In this document: positions 42,864 to 52,650 of the stretch, piece by piece
Layout of the letters: every line of letters starts with the position of its first letter
Position numbering within the stretch: the stretch's first letter is position 1
NCBI GenBank assembly: GCA_015227615.1
Contig: JAALGZ010000032.1
Span: 360,816 to 424,815, forward strand
DNA: 64,000 bases
From: Labyrinthula sp. Ha
Taxonomy: Eukaryota; Sar; Bigyra; Labyrinthulida; Labyrinthulaceae
Direction: 5' to 3'
Notes under the pieces: generated by a model
What the model saw: the letters and a program-made list of their open reading frames with translations, nothing else
What the model was told of the DNA's origin: nothing
Databases searched by the model: none
Program-made: the position numbers and the translations under genes

Positions 42864-43976
42864 TTAAAGTTCATCTCCAACTACTAACCATCCATTTCTT
42901 AGATTGTTTTTACGTCCAAATAATTCTAACTTCGTCGCATCTGACTCAAAATTACTCTCAATGAGCTCATAAAATTCAGTTGGCTTTTGAGCATTGCCAG
43001 AACGCTTGCCATAAAACACTTCTTTACCAAAATTGCGTTGAATTAAAGTTCTTGGAAACGAATTATAAACTCCAATGATACACTCTTCAGTGCACTTCAT
43101 TGTGACGTTTCCTAAAGTAGAAACAATTTTATCTTTGCCATTTGTTTTTATCCAAACCAAACGACCTAACTTTTTAACTCCATTAGTTTCAAAAAGTTGT
43201 TCCACTACATGTTCTTTCCCTCTAATCACCCAAACAAAGATCATCGTGTTATTCATTACTCTCTGAAGATTCAAGTTTATTATATCAAAATCCTTCATTA
43301 TGTTGTAATTGACAGCCGGACCTCTAACTGGGTCAGCTGAGAAAGTATGCCAAGGTGGGCCAACAACTATTACATCATAGTTTTTATTATGACTAACCAA
43401 AAACTCCTCAACTTTACCAGCATAAAAATATGATCCTTCAGGTATTCTCCACAGAAAAGCAATAAAGTTTAGCTTTTCACTTTCTACTTTTATCAAATTA
43501 TTTGTTTCACCTTCAGAAAATATTAAATCAGCTTTCTTACTTGGCATTATAATTTTCTTCAAAAGTAGATCTTCCGCTTTGCACAATTCTTTTTCAACTT
43601 CTTTTTCACGATTCTTAAGTTTGGACCATAAGTTCTTTAAATAAAGTAAAGCCTCTTCTTTTGTTCCAGTTATTCTCGGGAAACCTTTCCAGTTATCATT
43701 TCCATTGGAGATCATTCCATTCATCATGGCTTTAACACCTTCACTGTAAGTTAAATTGTAGACATCAACAAAGAGAGATCCATATTTCTTCTGATTTTTC
43801 GCACTTTTCTTAATATACTTCCACTTAAATAAATATTTTCTTAATAACCTCATTCCCTCCGATAAAGGTTTCTTCTGCACAAAATAATCTTCACTTCTCC
43901 ATCTTAAATTATCTTGCTTCAGAGTAAGCAAATCTAAATACAAACCATGGTAGATATTTAAACTTTGTCTACCCAC
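42864..43976 (-). CDS. MT-A70 family (METTL3-like) adenine-N6 methyltransferase carried by the LTR element
   Basis: The C-terminal two thirds follow the MT-A70 fold: a YDVIVVGPPW strand and loop (about residue 200-210), FVWVIRGKE (parallel to FLWVTGR), LVWIKTNGKD (parallel to IIWVKTNQ), EECIIGVYN (parallel to EHCLVGVKG), then QKPTEFYELIE, KLELFGR and GWLVVGDEL, which match the KP.E.Y..IE, KIELFGR and W...G..L end of METTL3. The family transfers methyl groups from SAM to adenine N6 in RNA or, in some members, DNA. The N-terminal 150 residues are basic and not recognised. The gene lies between pol and the 3' LTR, the place where envelope or other accessory genes sit in related elements. It begins right after pol with no ATG at its head (the first ATG is near 43853), so its mode of expression is unclear. 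Confidence 0.85.
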   Translation of the reverse strand: MGRQSLNIYHGLYLDLLTLKQDNLRWRSEDYFVQKKPLSEGMRLLRKYLFKWKYIKKSAKNQKKYGSLFVDVYNLTYSEGVKAMMNGMISNGNDNWKGFPRITGTKEEALLYLKNLWSKLKNREKEVEKELCKAEDLLLKKIIMPSKKADLIFSEGETNNLIKVESEKLNFIAFLWRIPEGSYFYAGKVEEFLVSHNKNYDVIVVGPPWHTFSADPVRGPAVNYNIMKDFDIINLNLQRVMNNTMIFVWVIRGKEHVVEQLFETNGVKKLGRLVWIKTNGKDKIVSTLGNVTMKCTEECIIGVYNSFPRTLIQRNFGKEVFYGKRSGNAQKPTEFYELIESNFESDATKLELFGRKNNLRNGWLVVGDEL

Positions 43977-44003
43977 AGTTCTTTGTATTTTAGTATATAT
44001 TTG

Positions 44004-47000
44004 TTATTTACTTTTTCCTGGAATAAAAAGTTTCAAGTCTTCAAAGTTTCCGAAACCTCTGCTTAATAATCCAACTCGTAGCGATTGTAACTCAAAAGTC
44101 GACCAATTTAACCTATTCCAGTTACCTTTCTCATCAATAAGTATCTTGCCAAAAATAAGTTTTTCCTCAAAACTACTAACTTCCTTCTCATTCATTGCGA
44201 AGATCTTTCTTTGTGTTTCAATTTGTCCTAAATACTCTGAGTCAGGATATATCGTCATTAAAAAATCCATCAATTGTATTGTTTCAAGAGATTTATTATC
44301 CCTACAAAATTCAATCACAAGGTGAGGTAAGTCTTCAAATATAGTAAGAGCTGGTTCAAAAGTGTCATCTTTCTCTGAAAATCCTCTCCACCTACATAAA
44401 AACTTCAACTGCCCTTCATCATCTTCCACAAGCTTAATCAACTTATCCAACTCTAACTTACCCTTGTCCATTCTGTAAACCAAAGACGTAGCAGGGCTAG
44501 GTAAAAAACCTATTGGAGCGTAAGGTGCTAATAACATAGAGTGACGAGTTTTCTTTTTACCATCCACATCTTGAATAACATAAATGTGCTCGCTAATGCA
44601 TTCAATAACCTGATACGGTCCGCACCAGCGAGGCTTTAACTTGTCTCGTCTACCTTCTCCAGCTTCTTTTTCAGAAAGCCAAACAAACTCTCCTACTCCA
44701 AAGTAAATAGGTTTCAACTTTCCCCTCATATTCCTTCTCTTATTCACCTTCATCCTGTGCTCTAATCCACACTTATCAGCCTTCATCTGCAACTCAATAA
44801 TTTTCTGTCTTAAGTCCAAAGAAGCTTCTTTTAATTTATTATAATCTTGCTTCTCCATCTCTTTGTACACTGCCCCAAGCGGTGATCCATTCTTTCCTAC
44901 ACCAATCATGAGTTGCAACGGGCTCATCTCCATACCTCTACAAGTGAATGGGCTTTGATTAATAAAAGCTTGGACCATTGGTAAAACATCTGGCCACTCT
45001 TCATCCCCCAAGCCCCACTCACTTACTATGGATCTAAGGTTTCTTAAAATGGTTTTATTTTGCACTTCTACCGCACCTGCGGTGTGGCTAACATAAGTAG
45101 CACTAAACTGGTGTGCACAACCAGACTTCTTTAGAAACTGTTCCAAAACTTCCGAGGTAAAATGAGAACCTCTGTCTGTAACTAAAGTAAAAGCAGGCAA
45201 TAACTGGAAATGGGCATGCCAGTCCCATAAAATGCTAACTACTTTATCACTAGTAGCTTTATCGCAATACTTTAAAATAGTAGTTCTAGTAAGCGAATCT
45301 ACTAAAGTTAAAATCCATCCCTTTTTATTAACATATAAAAAATCTGACAGTAAGACTTCACCAACCTTACTGCCCCACGCTGTTACATTCAGCGGGCGCC
45401 TAATCACAAGACTAGGTTTTTGGCAATGCATACATTGTCGATGGAATACAATAATTGCCTTCTTAAATAAACTAAAAATATCCTTCTCAAAATAATAGTT
45501 TTCTTTAATAAAATTGATTTCTTTCTTGACTGAAGAATGGTTGAATATAAAATGAGTGTGCATGATCACTAAAGGTAATATACTTTTTGTCACATACATC
45601 CTTCCTTCCATCTTCTTTACTACTTCTAGTTCAGGTATATCCCTTTTTTGAAACATCAAAATAAGTTTGTCATCAATTATTTCCCATCCTTTTCCAGCCA
45701 AGTCTAAACTACCAGGATGTCTGGGAGAAACATTCATCTCATCAATAACTCTCCAGAATTCTATTTCATCATCCTGATCCTCTGAATTAAAAATAGCTCT
45801 TTGAATAATAACCTCTTCGACTTCATCATGATATTTAGGGTTTAACCAGCGAGACAAACAGTCCGCTGGTATATTTTTATACCCTTCCAAGTGATAAGCC
45901 TGCAAGTTTATTTCCATAAAGTCAAGAGCCCAACGACTTAGTATGGACCCATGAGATTTTAATTTAACCTCTATAGGATTTATAATGTTAACTACGTTTT
46001 TATGATCTGTAAATAAGATCTTTTCCTTCGCGTTAAAACGTAAATAAAAGTGATATTTTTTGATAGCCATAAGGACTGGAAACAACTCTTTGCACGAAAT
46101 ATGCCACTTGATTTGGGACCCGGTAAAACCACCCGAGTTTATTGCAATAACTCTGAAGTTAGATTTAAAAGGATCATAAACATCCACAGCTTCTGCACTT
46201 TGAGTAATAAAAAGAGAATAAAAAAACTCACTAGCGTCTGTGAATAAATATATATTCTGCTCAGGGTCATAATATCCTATTGAACATTCCATGCTTCTCT
46301 TGATAGCTTCGATCATCTCAGTGTAGGCCATCTCCATTTCTTCATCCCAAATGATTTTAAGTTTCTTTTTCTCTAAGTTCCTCATCTTTCCTCCTATTTT
46401 ATGTGAGCCTAGAACTATTTTTCTCATCCTACTAAACCCAGGAATAGTAGGAGAAATAAACTTTGCTGTATAAATCAGCTGGGCTAACTCGTGTAAATAC
46501 ACAGGTTTAACCCTATTTAATAATCCTTTAGCGTAGTGTATGTCATATTTCCACCCATCTTTATCAAAACTTCTACCACAAAATACCAGGTTATTTGCAA
46601 CAAGCTCACACTTGTCTATATTTAACCTTAGCTTCTTGCTCTGTATTTGACGTAAAAAACTTTCAACATTTGAATAAAGCTCGTTAATCGACTCCCCCAT
46701 GATGATGGAGTCATCGATCCACTGTAGAGCTTTATGAGGCCAGAGACCAATAGGTGTTAAAACTTCACCTATCTGTCTCATAGAAAAAAGACTTGGTGTA
46801 TTACACCACCCCTGGGGTGCTCCTAAAAAAGAGTAGGCCATTCCCCAGGGGGTCGTAAAAGTAAAATACTGACCGGCTTGCTCTTCACAAGCCAGGTAGT
46901 CAAAACCGCTCAAAAGGTCAAAACCCGCAAAAAACTTGTTTGCTCTAACGCGGTTCAACTGTAACTCTATCCTCGGGAGTGTATTATTGACCCTCTGAGT

Positions 47001-49238
47001 TATTTTGTTCAGCGGTCTAAAATCAACGACCAATCTGAACTTCTTCGGTCCCTTCTTTGGAACCACCAACACTGACATAGCAGTAGTTGGATTTTTATTC
47101 GGGTAAATAATACCCGCCTTCTCCATATGAGCAATACGTTTATGTAAAAAATTCTCCTGCTCTTGTCCTAATGGTAACTGCTTTTGAATCCCCACTCTCT
47201 CTCCTGGTAATAAATCACATCTTATTGGGGTAATAATGGAAAGTTGAGTTGAGCTTTCTGCATCGCCAAAGGCTTTAAAGTTGCTTTCAAATAGTTCTAC
47301 AAACTTCGTTTTCCACGCAGGAGAGGAAGAAAAATGAACCACATCTATTGCTTCCACTTTGTCTTTAATCTTTGCACGCATCCTATTATCATCACTTTGT
47401 CCACTTTTTGCAGCACCTAAACCTACGTCAATATTTTCCAACTCCATGAACTCTTCTTGCTCAGGAAAGTCTGCTCCAAATATATAAGGTGGTACTTTGA
47501 GTGCGTTTTTCGGAGCAGAACTGTCCATTCCAGAGTAGAAGGATTTTACATTGATCATCTCACTTTCCTCTTCTCCTACATAATCCAAAAACCATTTCGC
47601 GAATGTGGGTTTCTCTTCCATACTTTTCCCTTTTCCCATTCTTCTTTTAAGGGCACTAAAAGGGTCTAAGTTATATCTTGACAGTATTTCATTTCCTAGG
47701 ATTAGATCGTCCCATTCCTGGACGTCTAATATAAGGGCTTCAACCTCGTAAAAGACAAAACCACGATGCCCATCTTGATCTACTACGGTGATCTCTGGAA
47801 ACTGTCCCACTTCCCAAACCGGATATATAGCACCTCCGGCGGCTTGTACCCTGAAAGGTTTCTCTAACTTCTTTATTTTGCTGCAATGCTTCTTCAAACT
47901 TTGATGGATCGTACTCCTGAAGGCTCCAGAATCTAGCAAAGCTTTGTACTTAAATCCACTTATATCAACTTCAATAATAGCTCTGTTCGAAACTTCCTTT
48001 TTCTCTTTCAATTTAAAACACTTCTCCTTCTTTCCTAGCTTATCTCTAGTTTCTTCATATCCTTTCACATCTCCTACTTCTGCCTTCTCAAAAACCTCAT
48101 CCGTCTTATTACAATCTCCAGACGACTTGTCTTGAAAACATTTGTAGGTCTTAGTTCCAAAAAGCTTCTCTGCTTTTTCCGCAAGCACCTCAGCCTCTTG
48201 GACTCTTTTTGCTGATATTAACTCAGCTTCCTTTCTTCTTACATAATCCTCCATCCGCTTCTTCAAAACTTCTTCACCTGGATGGGGTTTAGCAGATTCT
48301 CCTGCTTTCTTCTTATAACAATAGGGCTCTGTGTGCCCGTATTCCCACTCGTGTATACACAAAAGAGATGTACGCTTAATATTCTGCGATGGCTTCTGCT
48401 TTCTAACTACAGGTTTCTGCGCCTTGACCGCAAACCTCGTCTTCTTCATTGGCGTTTTTATTATCGGACCTTTCTCTTTCTTCGTAACTTTAGACTTCCT
48501 CGCGTAAGGCGGTGGCATACAGCCCATAACATAAGCCTTTAACGCAGTTCTATCTGCTGCTTTAAGTTCTGGTCTCAAAGTTAAATCATCCTCCCGGACC
48601 CACATAAAGTCCGGCATCAACTTCAAGATTGCCTTCGCGATGTCCTTAGGTTTTTTCTCTGCTTCAGGTGGAAGATAAGTCAAAACTTCTTCAACGTCTT
48701 GAAATACTGCTTCTATTGCATCTTCTTCAATTATTTCAGTGTTGAACTTCACATATTTTTCAATAAGAGCGACTGCATTCGTCGCAGTCCTACTTCTTTC
48801 ACTTCTAATTCTTTCCTTGATTGCTTCGATAATACTTTCATTCGAATCAACAGTGCCAGCATTGCTTAACCTCTTAAAAACTTCTTCTCCTAACATTTCT
48901 TTTAAATAGATAAACTTCCTAGTACAGGGGTTAAGGCGCTCCACCTCATAAATGAACTTCTCCATGCTCCTCATCTCAAGATCTTCCAGTGTTGTGATCC
49001 TAGCATGACAGCCTGCCATTCGACTCGTTAACATATTCATACTCACTCTGTTTTCTTCCGTCAGCGTCTGAATGATCTCCCTGTTTCTGTTCGTGATCTC
49101 TTCACTTCTTCTAGAGTTTCTTTCCTCCATTCTTATTAAAAGATCCTCTTGTCTCTTGGCGTTCCTCTCATCTAATCTTATCAAAATATCCTCAAATGCC
49201 TTGAACATTTGGTTCATATTAGCTTGTCTTTCGCTCAT
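44004..49238 (-). CDS. Gag-pol polyprotein of the Ty3/gypsy element
   Basis: A single frame of 1744 codons starts at the ATG at 49238. The order is a coiled-coil-rich gag-like part with a zinc-knuckle-like segment, a pepsin-type retroviral protease, reverse transcriptase, RNase H, an integrase with its N-terminal zinc-binding part and catalytic core, and a C-terminal chromodomain. Chromodomains in this group are known to steer integration through chromatin marks. The frame is long and continuous and the element looks whole. Confidence 0.93.
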   Translation of the reverse strand: MSERQANMNQMFKAFEDILIRLDERNAKRQEDLLIRMEERNSRRSEEITNRNREIIQTLTEENRVSMNMLTSRMAGCHARITTLEDLEMRSMEKFIYEVERLNPCTRKFIYLKEMLGEEVFKRLSNAGTVDSNESIIEAIKERIRSERSRTATNAVALIEKYVKFNTEIIEEDAIEAVFQDVEEVLTYLPPEAEKKPKDIAKAILKLMPDFMWVREDDLTLRPELKAADRTALKAYVMGCMPPPYARKSKVTKKEKGPIIKTPMKKTRFAVKAQKPVVRKQKPSQNIKRTSLLCIHEWEYGHTEPYCYKKKAGESAKPHPGEEVLKKRMEDYVRRKEAELISAKRVQEAEVLAEKAEKLFGTKTYKCFQDKSSGDCNKTDEVFEKAEVGDVKGYEETRDKLGKKEKCFKLKEKKEVSNRAIIEVDISGFKYKALLDSGAFRSTIHQSLKKHCSKIKKLEKPFRVQAAGGAIYPVWEVGQFPEITVVDQDGHRGFVFYEVEALILDVQEWDDLILGNEILSRYNLDPFSALKRRMGKGKSMEEKPTFAKWFLDYVGEEESEMINVKSFYSGMDSSAPKNALKVPPYIFGADFPEQEEFMELENIDVGLGAAKSGQSDDNRMRAKIKDKVEAIDVVHFSSSPAWKTKFVELFESNFKAFGDAESSTQLSIITPIRCDLLPGERVGIQKQLPLGQEQENFLHKRIAHMEKAGIIYPNKNPTTAMSVLVVPKKGPKKFRLVVDFRPLNKITQRVNNTLPRIELQLNRVRANKFFAGFDLLSGFDYLACEEQAGQYFTFTTPWGMAYSFLGAPQGWCNTPSLFSMRQIGEVLTPIGLWPHKALQWIDDSIIMGESINELYSNVESFLRQIQSKKLRLNIDKCELVANNLVFCGRSFDKDGWKYDIHYAKGLLNRVKPVYLHELAQLIYTAKFISPTIPGFSRMRKIVLGSHKIGGKMRNLEKKKLKIIWDEEMEMAYTEMIEAIKRSMECSIGYYDPEQNIYLFTDASEFFYSLFITQSAEAVDVYDPFKSNFRVIAINSGGFTGSQIKWHISCKELFPVLMAIKKYHFYLRFNAKEKILFTDHKNVVNIINPIEVKLKSHGSILSRWALDFMEINLQAYHLEGYKNIPADCLSRWLNPKYHDEVEEVIIQRAIFNSEDQDDEIEFWRVIDEMNVSPRHPGSLDLAGKGWEIIDDKLILMFQKRDIPELEVVKKMEGRMYVTKSILPLVIMHTHFIFNHSSVKKEINFIKENYYFEKDIFSLFKKAIIVFHRQCMHCQKPSLVIRRPLNVTAWGSKVGEVLLSDFLYVNKKGWILTLVDSLTRTTILKYCDKATSDKVVSILWDWHAHFQLLPAFTLVTDRGSHFTSEVLEQFLKKSGCAHQFSATYVSHTAGAVEVQNKTILRNLRSIVSEWGLGDEEWPDVLPMVQAFINQSPFTCRGMEMSPLQLMIGVGKNGSPLGAVYKEMEKQDYNKLKEASLDLRQKIIELQMKADKCGLEHRMKVNKRRNMRGKLKPIYFGVGEFVWLSEKEAGEGRRDKLKPRWCGPYQVIECISEHIYVIQDVDGKKKTRHSMLLAPYAPIGFLPSPATSLVYRMDKGKLELDKLIKLVEDDEGQLKFLCRWRGFSEKDDTFEPALTIFEDLPHLVIEFCRDNKSLETIQLMDFLMTIYPDSEYLGQIETQRKIFAMNEKEVSSFEEKLIFGKILIDEKGNWNRLNWSTFELQSLRVGLLSRGFGNFEDLKLFIPGKSK

Positions 49239-49334
49239 AGCGATATATCTTCCTAAAAACTCCTCCGTTGTTCAAACTTCTTAAAATCTTCAAACAAATT
49301 AAAACTTCTGAATTAAACTTTCAATATTTCGAAA

Positions 49335-50020
49335 TATTGCGTTTATCGTACGATTAACTTATGTACGCTACACGTCCCAGGAAATTCAGTAGTTTTAATA
49401 TAAATGTAAGCGTAAACTCTTCTTATAAAACAATCAACAATATATTCTTTTCTTTTCTTTCTTAACAAACTTTTTCTTATTACTTCTCTTAACGGTTATA
49501 TTACACTAACTATTCCAAAGCATATATGTATAATACATCATATTTCAACCTAATTCCAATACCACACCATATATATAACATATACTAAAACCCTTACTCA
49601 AAGCTATTGCACCTCAATCGTGACTAACAATATCTCATCTCAAATTTTATCAGCAAATGTCACAAAATGTAAATCTATAGCATAAAAACATCGGTGAACA
49701 AACCACCCCAGGGTCTCATCACGGGCGAAAACTGTCATGCAATACGAATGCTAAAAGACAAAAAATAAGGTTCCCAATTCACTCAAATCGATCATATCTC
49801 TCCAAAAACACGTCAAAGACACCCACAAACAATTCACAGCTCCTATAGGGACCTATTAAACACCTCCTGAACACCCAGTTTTCTTTGTACAACAACATTT
49901 CACAATCAAACACACACCTTATATACCAACACTTGATCCAAGACCAAAATATAACAAAAACTCCACGTAATATCATATAAAGAAGCTGAATATTTTATAG
50001 AAGTATTATCAGACGTTACA
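49335..50020 (-). repeat. 5' LTR of the Ty3/gypsy element
   Basis: Direct repeat of 42158-42844, about 98-99 percent alike by eye, followed by the GTGT target duplication. Confidence 0.92.
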
Positions 50021-51981
50021 GTGTAAGAGCAGAAACATGACATTAAAAAAGCTATTATTCTTCTATCAAACCTTTTTTGAGTCAGTACTTTTCTATGCAT
50101 CCTTGTGTTTGAGACTGCATTCTTTACGGGATTACCTTTGCTAAATCAAAAAAAGAATCTTTTGTACATAGGTTTTGGAAGCTAAATCGCTATAGAAGAT
50201 CTCTAAAACTACTAAGGTACGAAAGAAAAGAAGATCAAAATTTCAAAGAAGTTTGGTTCCACAACTGGTTATAGCGAAACTATTTGTCTCAAGAAGTGGA
50301 TAATAGACACTCAATGATGCTCTCTATGGTCACCTAAGAGACTAGATTTTCGATGTTTAGATAAGATCTGCATTTAAGTTCTTATTTTTTTGACAATGCT
50401 GTGAAAGATTTTTTTTTTGTATGAAGGAAAATTTTAGTCATTAGTAGATGGCGACTACAGAGATGTGATTAAAACTTTTTTGCTGATGTGTAAATACTTG
50501 CCTGAATAAAATATTTTTTGGATACTTTATTCCCATATTTCTGAATACATTTAGTGTAAATACTATGGTTTCAACCATAAAACGAAGTTTTCTTATGATA
50601 TATACATTCTACCAAGAATTCAAAAAATTAATGAATAGACCTTGTTCAGCTAAGCAGTATTGTCTTTAGATATTTTGCCAATGTCTATGTTTTTCTCTTG
50701 TTTCAGAAACAGACCCTAAAAATAGAGCATGAAAGAGGTTAGAACCATGTAATCTTCATCATTAAAATATCTCCTGTTTAATCTACATTCTTTTCCAGTA
50801 AAACATGAATCAGTTAAACACGGTCTAACTAACCTGGAAATGTAATCATAAGTTTTCGATTGGCTGAGGAAGTGAAAGCAAGATGTTACCGGTATAATGA
50901 ACTATAGCAGATGTTGCTAAGCATATCCCAAACTACTTAAAATTAAGCAATGAATGTGGAACAATATTCTAAGTTCAATAGCTCCCCAAGAAGAAGCCTT
51001 TATTAAGTGCTTCACCAAAGACAGAGATTCATTAAGAAAATAACCCCATCATTAAGTTTAAGGTATAGATTGAAAGTAGCAGTTGCAGCTCTATAGCCAT
51101 TCAAATGAATACAAGGATCTACATGACACAGCCTCAGATTCCCTCATAGATATATACAAGAACAGTGAAAGTAAGTTAAGCTCATCTAAGAGAAGTTGCA
51201 GATGCAAAGATATGGTATCTTTTTCTTAAGAATATTTGAGGAGTAAAATAATAGTTAGTGCCACTACCTCGCACGAACAATTCATCATGACACCTCACTT
51301 GAGGCTTCCAATATTCATAATTATCTTTGAACAGGTTTCATCCATGAAATTTTCCTGGGTCGAAGAAAATTCTTGATCCTTACCTCATGCTATACATGTA
51401 CATATTTTTCTAGATAAGACTAAAGGCATTTGAGAAAATACTTCTAGTAGGAACTTCTTCCTTGCAGAAGATATAATTGAGGTCCTAAACAACAGGAGCA
51501 GTGCTATATAAAGTTATATGGGGGTTCTCTGTTTAACTTACAAACTAAATTTAAACCCATTATAAACTGGATATTTTTTATGATTAGGAATATATGTGCT
51601 AAATTTATCCCAGGCTGATGGATATATATGTAAAGTTTTGGCGGTATGCGAGCTTGTAATGAGTAATCATAAGTAAATAAAATTATCAGGTGTTCAGCCA
51701 AACCAAAACCCTCATGCGATAGAGTTGACCTTGATATATATTAAACTATATGTCCAACTTCATGTTAACTCAGAAAAAAAAGACACCCCAAAATATCTTT
51801 GGGATCTTTGCTTATAAGAACGTGTGTTCCTTTATAGAGACTGGTCAAAAGTATATAGTGATGACACGACTTAGAATTAGCTTTATTAAAAAGGAAAAGA
51901 GATGGCCTTGAAAACTAAATTGATCAGTACTAACGAATTCCATTTCTATTAGATGAGTAGATGTGTCTGATAAAAGGACAA

Positions 51982-51992
51982 ACATTCGTCAC
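51982..51992 (-). rRNA. 5S rRNA gene, unit 3, 3'-terminal fragment left of the hAT insertion (type A)
   Basis: The last 11 bases of the 5S gene, ending in the type A word TTCGTCAC that serves as the left target duplication of the hAT element. The rest of the gene lies at 59392-59506. Confidence 0.8.
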
Positions 51993-52145
51993 TAGGGGTG
52001 TTATTTGATAAAAATTATCAATAATTATTTGATAATCATTTTGATTCTGATTATCAATAATAGAATTTGCAGTTTAATTGATTATCAATAAAAGAATTTT
52101 CATTTTGATTATCAAATAATAATCAATAATAAATTGGGTCCTATA
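51993..52145 (+). repeat. Left terminal and subterminal repeats of the hAT element
   Basis: The terminal 18 bp are followed by clustered words of the type TGATTATCAATAA in both directions and then AATAAATTGGG. The same set occurs inverted at the right end. In hAT elements such subterminal clusters are transposase binding sites. Confidence 0.7.
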
Positions 52146-52247
52146 GCCCAAGCCTTGAGAACCCCATTTTAATTCAAAATCCAACTATTAATTGAACTGA
52201 ACCTTAAGTTTTACGTGTTCGAAAAAAGAAATAACTGGACAAAACTA

Positions 52248-52388
52248 ATGAAAGACATTGATATTGCAATATTCGTGTTGCTGACGATATTTACCGCGTT
52301 ACTTTGGCACTTGATGGTAGAGGATATGGAGAGGGAGAGACGTAAACGTGAGAATGATCTAGAAGAACACCTTGTACAGGAAGTTTAA
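52248..52388 (+). CDS. Candidate 46-aa single-pass membrane microprotein inside the hAT element
   Basis: An ATG-to-TAA frame of 46 codons, on the strand opposite the transposase. Residues about 5-24 are strongly hydrophobic (IAIFVLLTIFTALLWHLMV), a good membrane helix, followed by a highly charged helix rich in Glu, Arg and Lys (MERERRKREN). Composition is less AT-rich than its surroundings and the pattern is protein-like. The frame is open further upstream to 52173 without an ATG, so it could be the last exon of something longer. No family is recognised. It may be cargo, or a chance frame. Confidence 0.35.
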   Translation: MKDIDIAIFVLLTIFTALLWHLMVEDMERERRKRENDLEEHLVQEV

Positions 52389-52650
52389 CGTTTGTTTCGT
52401 ACTTTTTAGTTTCTTTTCTAACCTCAATTTTAGGCAAACTAAGCTTTAACGTTCTGAACTCGAAGTTACTGTGTAAATTTAATAGGTATTTTTTAAGTTT
52501 CTAGCATAAAAACAACAACAATCTTCACATTAATATCCCAACTTCACCGTAAGTTTTAAAACTAAAATTAGTGAAGGAGGGAGATAACCTGAGGGAAAAG
52601 AACCCTACTTGACTACAATAAAATATTTTTTAAATGTTAACTTCTTTATG

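Larger units (their letters stand above)
42158..50020 (-). mobile_element. Ty3/gypsy-type LTR retrotransposon with chromodomain and an extra MT-A70 methyltransferase gene
   Basis: This 7863-bp element lies on the minus strand and has two LTRs of about 686 bp (49335-50020 and 42158-42844). It is flanked by a 4-bp target duplication GTGT (42154-42157 and 50021-50024); the empty site is seen in unit 1 near 39955. A purine-rich tract lies just inside the 3' LTR. The internal part has one long gag-pol frame (44004-49238) and a second frame (42864-43976) for an MT-A70 family methyltransferase. Domain order protease, reverse transcriptase, RNase H, integrase, chromodomain places it with the Ty3/gypsy chromoviruses. 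The LTRs differ at only about eight or nine places, so the insertion is young. It looks whole. Confidence 0.93.
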
